Positions 8,002-13,643 of a stretch of 20,747 nt of DNA are shown here, in pieces (position 1 is the stretch's first letter; the number at the start of each line of letters is the position of its first letter). The stretch comes from Actinomycetota bacterium (GTDB lineage: Bacteria > Actinomycetota > Geothermincolia > Fen-727 > Anoxymicrobiaceae), in the NCBI GenBank assembly GCA_003154635.1, contig PMDX01000104.1, positions 1-20,747 of the forward strand, read 5' to 3'. The notes beneath the pieces are model-generated. The model was not told where the DNA came from, ran no database searches, and worked only from the letters and a program-made list of their open reading frames with translations. The position numbers were made by a program, and so were the translations under genes.

Positions 8002-8936
8002 GTCGAGCCTCCGAGCCATATGAGGATGAACCCCGCGAGCGCCAGCCCGCCTCCAAGCGCCAGCGACCAGGCAAGTGCCCTCCCGGAGCGGATGCGAGGC
8101 GCTACAACATCCACTATGCCCAGGACTACGATGACTCCGGCGACCTTCAGAGCCCAGAAGACAACCTCGTACCACGAGGAAGATGGGCCCGCAAGAAACA
8201 GTGTCACCACCAGCAATGGTGTCAAGAAATACAGCGCGAGCTGCGAGACGTTGAGCACGGCCAGAGGCGGACCGGAGATGTCGGAGTCGATACCTGCCGG
8301 GGGATCCCCGAACAGCCCTCGCCCGAACGGCCTCAGCCTTGCGAGGCAACCCACCGCCGCCAGCGCACCTAGCATGCCCAGGCAGCTTCCGGTCACCGAC
8401 AGGGCACCCCCCGCCGTCGACCCGACGAGCACTCCGTTTGCGACTTGCCACCTTATGACCGCGGACACCTGCGTCTCTCCCGTGCGCAAAGCGACTCCGG
8501 CGATCACCAGCGAAAGAGGAACGGCCCATCCGATCGCCTGGGCGCACTCGGACGTGACGTTCTGGCGAACGCGCGGGTTCGAGGAGCACGACACGAGCAC
8601 CAGGTCGCACGCAGAGGCAAGCAACAGCAGCGTGAAAAGAAGCAATAGGTCGCCATCCAGGAAACCGAGAATCAGGCAAGATATCCAGGACAGGGCGACG
8701 ATCTTGACAGCGGGCGCCGCCCACTGCAACGCGGCTGGCGCTCCCGTAGCGTGGGAGCTCTCGTCTGCGAAGAGCCGCACGGTGCGGCGCAGTCCGGAAG
8801 CACGACCGGGTGCCGAGCCCCCGGTCACCACGGCCGACATCCCCTCTACTATGCCCCTCACCGCGAGGCCGGCTAGGAATACGAACAGGAGACCCGGGAA
8901 GAGAGCCAGGTAAGCAAGCTTACCAACGAACGCCAT
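7998..8936 (-). CDS. NuoH (HyfC/EchB)-like membrane anchor subunit
   Basis: A 312-residue polytopic membrane protein resembling complex I subunit NuoH and group 4 hydrogenase anchors, which join the iron-sulfur arm to the proton channels. About eight hydrophobic helices are visible. Family-like features are an N-terminal helix followed by a polar loop (residues 40-65), a charged cytoplasmic loop with the LRPFGRGLFGDP segment near 205, and a final pair of helices around VVDVVAPRIRSGR. The sequence is divergent: the usual E-rich loop of NuoH is weak, so the call leans on topology and on the neighbouring NuoB-, NuoL- and NuoD-like genes. ATG 8936 follows a perfect AAGGAGGT with six-base spacing. 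It is the first gene of the operon, directly behind the structured leader. Confidence 0.75.
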   Translation of the reverse strand: MAFVGKLAYLALFPGLLFVFLAGLAVRGIVEGMSAVVTGGSAPGRASGLRRTVRLFADESSHATGAPAALQWAAPAVKIVALSWISCLILGFLDGDLLLLFTLLLLASACDLVLVSCSSNPRVRQNVTSECAQAIGWAVPLSLVIAGVALRTGETQVSAVIRWQVANGVLVGSTAGGALSVTGSCLGMLGALAAVGCLARLRPFGRGLFGDPPAGIDSDISGPPLAVLNVSQLALYFLTPLLVVTLFLAGPSSSWYEVVFWALKVAGVIVVLGIVDVVAPRIRSGRALAWSLALGGGLALAGFILIWLGGST

Positions 8937-9148
8937 CGGCCGACCTCCTTAAAAAAGGATGCCCTCAAAAGATTTCAGGGTCCGTTCCGGACGAGCCGAC
9001 CCGTTTTCCTTAGGGCTCTTGAGGGCTTGTTGAATCTATTCGATTCCCCTGGCTCAGTCAAGGGGGAGCACAACTCCGAGCCCCGAATGAGAAGGCAGAT
9101 CAAGCACAACGAGCCAGGCCGTTGCGCACTCGAATTGCCTACTGCTTT
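8937..9148 (-). promoter_or_regulatory. Structured 5' leader of the NuoH-like operon, possible riboswitch or attenuator
   Basis: The 326 bases between the divergent genes (8937-9262) contain no convincing gene. Read leftward they form a series of helices: 9082-9078 with 9055-9051, enclosing 9077-9074 with 9068-9065; 9046-9042 with 9036-9032; and an 11-base stem 9026-9016 with 8971-8961 enclosing 9002-8998 with 8982-8978. The last stem is followed by six T and then by the AAGGAGGT ribosome site. I do not recognise a known riboswitch class; the T-box core and purine motifs are absent. The 5' end at about 9148 is inferred from a putative -10. Confidence 0.5.
8951..9026 (-). terminator. Attenuator-like stem and T-run just before the NuoH-like ribosome site
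   Basis: An 11-base stem with a single G-U pair joins 9026-9016 to 8971-8961. After a four-base gap come six T on the minus strand (8956-8951). The Shine-Dalgarno (8950-8943) begins at the next base. There is no upstream minus-strand gene for which it would be a normal terminator, so it more probably controls read-through into the operon. The 44-base loop and the four-base gap before the T-run make it less than ideal. Confidence 0.5.
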
Positions 9149-9162
9149 GTTCCTGTTATATC
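9135..9162 (+). promoter_or_regulatory. Putative promoter of the GGDEF gene
   Basis: TTGCCT (9135-9140), a 16-base spacer and TATATC (9157-9162) on the plus strand would give a leader of about 95 bases to ATG 9263. The match is moderate. Its -10 occupies the same bases as the putative leftward -10, so the two promoters could compete. Confidence 0.4.
9155..9160 (-). promoter_or_regulatory. Putative extended -10 for the NuoH-like operon
   Basis: On the minus strand the bases read TGATATAAC, an extended -10 (TGnTATAAC) without a recognisable -35. It would give a leader of about 210 bases. It overlaps the putative -10 for the divergent GGDEF gene. Confidence 0.35.
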
Positions 9163-9262
9163 ATTTCATATGCTGCGTCTCATGCGGATGGTGCTTGTGC
9201 GGTGGATATATCCATCCGGGGCGTGATAACTTCGGGACCAAAAAGGGCATGGAGGGCAGGTC

Positions 9263-10378
9263 ATGGAAAACCGCGTTGTCCGTGTAGAAAGAGTAATAGC
9301 GCGGTACAGGCGCCTCTGGGACGACTATTTCCCCACATCTCAGCATTCCTCGACGCCCGTGAAGCTCACCGCTTGCCTCACGGAAGCGACGACCCTCTGG
9401 AACGCTACAGGCGGAGTGATCATGACACGCTTTCAGGGCAACGAGCTCGAGATAGCCGCCGTAAGGGGAGCGGATCTTGCAAGGGACACCAAGGTCGAGA
9501 TCCAGCCCGGCACCATAATCATGAGATGCTACTCGCGCGGCAAACTGGAGCTCGCCGACGACCTCACCGGGCAGGAGCTCCTTCCATCTGTGAGCGTCGC
9601 CTCGGCGGTATGCCTTCCGATAGTATCCGGCGCGGCGGTTCGCGGCGTCCTGGTCCTCTGGTCGGACGAGAAAGACCAGTTCAAAGAGCCCGATCTCTCG
9701 GCGCTCCCGCTGTTCGCTCACTACACCTCTGTCCTGTTCGAAGTGGATGAGCTGAGCGAGAGGCTCGGCGAAAACCTCAGCGTCGACCCCCTGACCGGCT
9801 TGCTCAACCGCCGGCAATTCGACCGTAAGCTGCGCGACGAGGTCATGCGCGCCAGCCGCTACTCAATAAACCTCTCGCTGGTGGTGTTCGACGTGGACAG
9901 CCTCGAAGAGTACAACAACGCTTGCGGGCACATGCTCGGCAACCTCGCTCTGTCCGACATCGCGTCGGTCTTCAAGAAGGGCGCCAGGGAGGTCGACTAC
10001 GTCGCGCGAATCGGTGCCGACGAGTTCGCGGTCATCCTGCCGGAAACCACGCGCCTCGGAGCCCTGCGGCTCGCCGACCGGCTGCGGGGGGAGGTTGCGA
10101 CCTATCCCTTCCCGGTATCCGACGACCAGACGTCAGCGAGCCTGACGGTTTGTGCGGGTGTAGCGAACTTCCCGAGCTCAGCGAGCGACGAGCACATGCT
10201 ACTCTCCAACGCTTACGAGGCGCTCGAGCTGGCAAAGAGCATGGGGCCGGACAACATCAAGCTCTGGGGGGAGAAAACCTCGGGAGCACGCCCGGGAACG
10301 ACTCCTCCGGCCGCGGAGTCGCCACGCCAGAACGACACGGAAGAAGAGGCAGACAGCGGCGGCGAAGAGCAGAAATAA
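9263..10378 (+). CDS. GAF-like sensor with GGDEF-type domain (GADEF signature)
   Basis: A 371-residue soluble signalling protein. Residues about 25-160 look like a GAF-type sensory domain, with a VCLPIVSGAAVRGVLVLWS strand pair typical of the fold. Residues about 172-340 are a GGDEF domain: DPLTGLLNRRQF, then FDVDSLEEYNN with the metal-binding Asp, GHMLGNLAL, RIGADEFAVILP (residues 251-255 are GADEF) and the late AYEALELAKSMG segment. The tail is acidic and disordered. The second Gly of GGDEF is Ala252, so cyclic-di-GMP synthesis is possible but not assured. No RxxD inhibitory site is obvious. ATG 9263 has GGAGG seven bases before it. It is transcribed away from the NuoH-like operon and converges on the L,D-transpeptidase gene. 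The domain call is sure. Confidence 0.9.
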   Translation: MENRVVRVERVIARYRRLWDDYFPTSQHSSTPVKLTACLTEATTLWNATGGVIMTRFQGNELEIAAVRGADLARDTKVEIQPGTIIMRCYSRGKLELADDLTGQELLPSVSVASAVCLPIVSGAAVRGVLVLWSDEKDQFKEPDLSALPLFAHYTSVLFEVDELSERLGENLSVDPLTGLLNRRQFDRKLRDEVMRASRYSINLSLVVFDVDSLEEYNNACGHMLGNLALSDIASVFKKGAREVDYVARIGADEFAVILPETTRLGALRLADRLRGEVATYPFPVSDDQTSASLTVCAGVANFPSSASDEHMLLSNAYEALELAKSMGPDNIKLWGEKTSGARPGTTPPAAESPRQNDTEEEADSGGEEQK

Positions 10379-10399
10379 TAGATGGGGCAAAGGCCGCCC

Positions 10400-11530
10400 C
10401 TACTTCTGCCAGAACGGCTTCTTGGTCACGTCAAACCCGGGGTCACCCGAGGCCCTGATCACGTACACCGGCGTGCCGACGTCCACCATGTCGAAGAGCT
10501 TCTCCACGTCCGCCATGTACATCCTCACGCAGCCATGAGACACGGATTGTCCGATCGACCACGGTGATGGGGTGCCGTGTATCAGGACGCCCGAAGCGTT
10601 CAGTGGCATGGCACGAGTGCCGAGCGGGTTACCCGGCCCGGGGGGAATGGAATCAGGCATAGACTTCGCCCAGGCCGAACCCGGGTTGTGCCAGGTCGGG
10701 TTCTTCTGCTTTTCAACGATCTTCCACATCCCGATCGGAGTTGGATACGTGGAGGAACCACAGGCGACGGAGAACTCGGCCAGTACCTGGTCCCTGTTGT
10801 AGAGCGAGAGCTTGTGTTCGCTGAGGTTTATTATGATGAGCTTTCCGAACACCGAGTCAGGCATGCCAGCTGCGACTCGTCCCACCTTGACGTTCACCGA
10901 GCGCTCCGGGCTCGTCAACGTGGCGTCGGCGGCGGCGAGCAGCCCATTGATGTCGACATTGCGGCCCTCCCTGGCCGGCACTATCACGGGTTTGCCGCTG
11001 GTAACGTCGACATAGGCGTCATGTGGGAAACGGTTTATCCGGTTGATCACCGTCGAGACCCAGCCGTGGACCTTTTCTTTGTCCACGGACCCCAGCAAGG
11101 AGACGTTTATCTCTTTGGGCCTGTTAGCGAACCTGCGTACCATCCGCTCGAATATGTTTACGCTCCAGGCCTCTTTGTAGGCGCTCTCGACCATGCCCTT
11201 GTAATCTAGCATCATGCCGATCTCCCGGGCCGAGACCTGGTACTTCTCGTTGTCGACTTTGAGGGTCAGGGGGCGGGTCGCAACGTCGGCAAGCTCCGTG
11301 CGGCATTTCTCGATCGCCTCGGCCTTGTTGAGCCCGGCAACGCTCACCCCCACTATCTTTACGCTGGCGGGGAAAGATCCAAAGGCAAAAAGGTCCTGGA
11401 TGAAGAGGTAGCCGATGAGGGCCAGGAATATCGCCAAAAGAAGCAAGCCCCCGAGGATGAGCATCACCCGCGAGAGCTTCTTATCGCCCAGCCAGCCCAG
11501 AGAACGTGCCTGTGCTGCATCTGCCTTCAA
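10400..11530 (-). CDS. Membrane-anchored L,D-transpeptidase (YkuD) with peptidoglycan-binding VanW-type domain
   Basis: The protein is predicted to make 3-3 peptidoglycan cross-links, or attach proteins to the wall, outside the membrane. The 376 residues show a basic N-terminus, one membrane helix at about 20-45, a PG_binding_4 region at about 60-210 and a YkuD catalytic domain at about 225-365. The active-site block HGTPSP...SHGCVRM contains the nucleophile Cys334. Earlier KLIIINLSEHKLSLY and GSSTYPTPIG are typical of YkuD. The TTG start at 11530 is supported by GGAGG five bases upstream and by a promoter whose -10 lies 35 bases further up. Together with the amidase and 3D-domain genes it forms a scattered set of wall-remodelling functions in this window. 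The identity is sure. Confidence 0.94.
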   Translation of the reverse strand: MKADAAQARSLGWLGDKKLSRVMLILGGLLLLAIFLALIGYLFIQDLFAFGSFPASVKIVGVSVAGLNKAEAIEKCRTELADVATRPLTLKVDNEKYQVSAREIGMMLDYKGMVESAYKEAWSVNIFERMVRRFANRPKEINVSLLGSVDKEKVHGWVSTVINRINRFPHDAYVDVTSGKPVIVPAREGRNVDINGLLAAADATLTSPERSVNVKVGRVAAGMPDSVFGKLIIINLSEHKLSLYNRDQVLAEFSVACGSSTYPTPIGMWKIVEKQKNPTWHNPGSAWAKSMPDSIPPGPGNPLGTRAMPLNASGVLIHGTPSPWSIGQSVSHGCVRMYMADVEKLFDMVDVGTPVYVIRASGDPGFDVTKKPFWQK

Positions 11531-11564
11531 TAAAGCCTCCAGACCCCTCCGAATATTTCAACGT

Positions 11565-11593
11565 ATTATATGCTTGGTCGGCTCACGCAACAA
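11565..11593 (-). promoter_or_regulatory. Putative sigma-A-type promoter of the L,D-transpeptidase gene
   Basis: On the minus strand, TTGTTG (11593-11588), a 17-base spacer and a perfect TATAAT (11570-11565) precede the TTG start with a leader of about 28 bases. The -35 is weak; the -10 and its position are good. Confidence 0.55.
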
Positions 11594-11634
11594 TACGAAT
11601 TATCAATCGTCAAATTGCAGTCAGGAAAGCGGCA

Positions 11635-12330
11635 CTACCTCTTCCCGATCTGATCCAGAGACGCGCGAGACACATCCCTTATCTTGTCCATCCTGCCCTT
11701 TGCGAGCGTTCCCACCTCGCGCGGCTGTTCGGTGTCGAGCGCTCCCATTAGCTCTTCGAGGACCGCCGCTGACTCCGGCCCCCCTATGTTGCCGAGAGCG
11801 CGGACGGCCGCGTAGACCTTCCCCCAGTTGCTGGTGCCCGTAAGATCTCCAGCTTCGAGCCTGGCCTCCAGGTACTCCCTGATAACCGGAAGCGCGGCGG
11901 GCTCGCGGCTGATCCCGTAGATGCGCATCGCCCCGTGGTCGACGGAGCCACTCGCGGCAAGCCGCCGGGGGTACCCCTCGGGGTCGGCCTCCTGGAGCAT
12001 CTTGCGGGCGGCTTTGACGACCTTCCTGTTGTCCCTGTTTATGAACGCCTCGAGTGTCGAAGCGTACCGGTCCGGCTCTCGGATGCGCCCGAGAGAGCGG
12101 AGGGCCGCGATTCTGACCTCGGGCCGCTGTCCCCAGCGGTCTTTCGCCACTGACGTCAGGGCCAGTGCCGCCTTTTTGCCGCCAAGCTCGCCCAGCCCGG
12201 CCGCCGCGGCGATCCTGATCTCGAACGACGGATCGTCAAGCGCATCGAGCAGGTACCTCGTGTCACCTCGCCGGGCGGCGTCCTCGAGGTCGCCAGTGAG
12301 CCTTCTGCCGCCAGGTTCGTCCGTTCCCAT
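11635..12330 (-). CDS. HEAT-repeat protein
   Basis: A 231-residue alpha-helical repeat protein. After a short basic and disordered N-terminus come at least four HEAT/PBS-lyase-like helix pairs: LLDALDDPSFEIRIAAAAGLGELG, a second with PEVRIAALRSLGRI, a third with NRKVVKAARKML, and a last with YAAVRALGNIGGPESAAVLEELM. Such repeats form scaffolds for protein contacts; no enzymatic residues are recognisable and no partner can be named. There is no signal peptide or membrane helix. I chose ATG 12330, which has GGAG at a good distance. In-frame ATG 12336 and TTG 12354 also exist, but the TTG lies almost on the expected transcription start. The gene stands alone between the L,D-transpeptidase gene and a divergent 3D-domain gene. 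Confidence 0.8.
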   Translation of the reverse strand: MGTDEPGGRRLTGDLEDAARRGDTRYLLDALDDPSFEIRIAAAAGLGELGGKKAALALTSVAKDRWGQRPEVRIAALRSLGRIREPDRYASTLEAFINRDNRKVVKAARKMLQEADPEGYPRRLAASGSVDHGAMRIYGISREPAALPVIREYLEARLEAGDLTGTSNWGKVYAAVRALGNIGGPESAAVLEELMGALDTEQPREVGTLAKGRMDKIRDVSRASLDQIGKR

Positions 12331-12365
12331 TTTCATCTCCACATCGCCCTTCAAACTCGACGCTA

Positions 12366-12371
12366 ATTATA
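12366..12371 (-). promoter_or_regulatory. Putative -10 element of the HEAT-repeat gene
   Basis: A perfect TATAAT on the minus strand, 35 bases before the chosen start. No clear -35 is seen at 16-18 bases, so it is a moderate call. The remaining 12372-12562 holds AT-rich stretches, including another TATAAT at 12494-12499 on the plus strand, but no recognisable gene. Confidence 0.45.
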
Positions 12372-12562
12372 CGTCGAGGGGTCGCGCAACGGGCCCGGGC
12401 CTCAGGTCCACAGGCCGTTACTTGAACTGCTTCTGCTGGACGCTAGGTTCGATAAATCCCTCTATCAAGGCATTATTTGAGCTTGTATTACTATATAATG
12501 GCTTCATACCGGGATATTTCGAGGGTTATGATTCACGAATCCTTTGCTGGAGCGGCTTTCGC

Positions 12563-12591
12563 TTGATTCATCCCGACATATGCCCTATAAT
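12563..12591 (+). promoter_or_regulatory. Near-consensus sigma-A-type promoter of the 3D-domain gene
   Basis: TTGATT (12563-12568), an exact 17-base spacer and a perfect TATAAT (12586-12591). The expected transcript start is near 12598, only about 20 bases before the TTG start at 12618. Confidence 0.75.
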
Positions 12592-12617
12592 ATGCGGACC
12601 CGAAGAGGGTGAAATTA

Positions 12618-13643
12618 TTGGGACGAATAACCGGCTTTAGAACTTATCAGAATTTGCCAACCCCGCCGGCAAACGGCGGGTTTTTTGTCGTGCGGGGTAT
12701 TTTTGCTCTAATTGCCCTCATCTTGCCTCTCGTCATGGTGCTCGGACCCATGGCGCCAGTGCAGCGGGCCGTCGCGCAGAACGCGCCCCAGGCCAAGTCC
12801 AGCGACCAGGACACGCTGGTCCGCGAAATTGTGTCACTCGACAGCGAGGTCAAGGCGCTCAACAGCAAGTTAGCGACTCTCGAGGGCAAATCATCGTCTC
12901 TCCGCGCCAGGATAAGCAGCCTCAACGATGAGATTGCCGCCAAGCGCAAGCGCCTCGCGGTCAAACGCAAGGCGCTCGCCCTTCGGGTCAGGAGCATGTA
13001 CATCAACGGCAAGAGCAGCACCCTCACGATGTTGCTTACCTCCGACGACATCTCCGAATTCATCCAGCGAAACGAGTACGTCGATAAGGTCAACAAGAGT
13101 GATTCCGATCTGGTGGTGACAGTCAAGAATGAGGCCAGCTCGCTCGAGGCGTCCGCTTCCGAGCTCAATAAGAAGGCAACCGAGGTCAGCAGCCTCGCCT
13201 CAGATCTCCGCGCGCGCAAAGACAGGCTCGTCAAGAGTAAGGCCGAGAAAGAGCAACTGCTGGCTCAGGCAGGGGCAAAGGCCGCCGCGGTCCAGGCACA
13301 ATCGACGAGGGTCGAAACCAAGATGGTTCAGATGAACCCGACGGGCGTGACCGGCAACCGCACCGGACACGTCCTCATCATGGTAGCCACGGGTTACTCA
13401 CCGCAGGAACCGGGTCTAACCGATAGCACCGCGACCGGCTTACGCGCGCAGCATGGAGTCATCGCCGTCGATCCCCGGGTCATCCCGCTCGGCACAAGGG
13501 TCAACGTCGAGGGGTACGGAAATGCCATCGCCGGAGATACAGGCTCCGCTATCAAAGGAAACAGGATCGACCTCTGCTTCGACACCCTGGCCGAGTGCAA
13601 CTCCTACGGCAAGCGCACCGTCAAGGTTGAGATCCTCGATTAG
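12618..13643 (+). CDS. Secreted or anchored coiled-coil protein with C-terminal 3D domain
   Basis: A cell-wall-associated protein. Numbered from TTG 12618 (341 aa): a hydrophobic export segment at about 27-45 ending near AVAQ; a long charged coiled coil at about 55-225, resembling the N-terminal regions of CwlO-type wall hydrolases; and a 3D domain at about 250-341. That domain shows VATGYSP, IAVDPRVIPLGTRV, EGYGNAIAGDTG and IKGNRIDLCFD, with the three Asp that name the family. 3D domains have a lytic-transglycosylase-like (MltA-type) barrel, so a peptidoglycan role is likely. The start is uncertain: TTG 12618 has GAGGGTGA six bases upstream, GTG 12609 has no room for a ribosome site, and GTG 12690 would give a classical signal peptide but follows a terminator-like hairpin. 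The 3' end overlaps the convergent DinG gene by 23 bases. Confidence 0.85.
   Translation: MGRITGFRTYQNLPTPPANGGFFVVRGIFALIALILPLVMVLGPMAPVQRAVAQNAPQAKSSDQDTLVREIVSLDSEVKALNSKLATLEGKSSSLRARISSLNDEIAAKRKRLAVKRKALALRVRSMYINGKSSTLTMLLTSDDISEFIQRNEYVDKVNKSDSDLVVTVKNEASSLEASASELNKKATEVSSLASDLRARKDRLVKSKAEKEQLLAQAGAKAAAVQAQSTRVETKMVQMNPTGVTGNRTGHVLIMVATGYSPQEPGLTDSTATGLRAQHGVIAVDPRVIPLGTRVNVEGYGNAIAGDTGSAIKGNRIDLCFDTLAECNSYGKRTVKVEILD
12662..12686 (+). terminator. Intrinsic-terminator structure inside the start of the 3D-domain gene
   Basis: A perfect seven-base GC stem (12662-12668 with 12674-12680), a five-base loop and six T (12681-12686). It lies about 65-90 bases after the predicted transcript start and within codons 15-23 of the long reading frame. 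By its form it is the best intrinsic terminator in the window. It may act as an attenuator or mark the end of a short RNA. Confidence 0.65.

Noticed and set aside
8002..8724. N-terminal extension of the NuoB-like frame through the NuoH-like gene
   Set aside because: The added sequence is an Arg/Gly-rich shadow of the membrane protein. ATG 8001 has GGAGG and a four-base overlap with the upstream stop.
7729..8913. Open frame of 394 codons on the plus strand, opposite the NuoB-like and NuoH-like genes
   Set aside because: Low-complexity product (Ser, Pro, Arg, Thr), no ribosome site and no domain. The opposite strand encodes conserved iron-sulfur and membrane proteins.
10384..10400. GC hairpin between the convergent GGDEF and L,D-transpeptidase genes
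   Set aside because: Only a five-base stem with no T-run on either side, and it overlaps the stop codon. Too weak to call a terminator.
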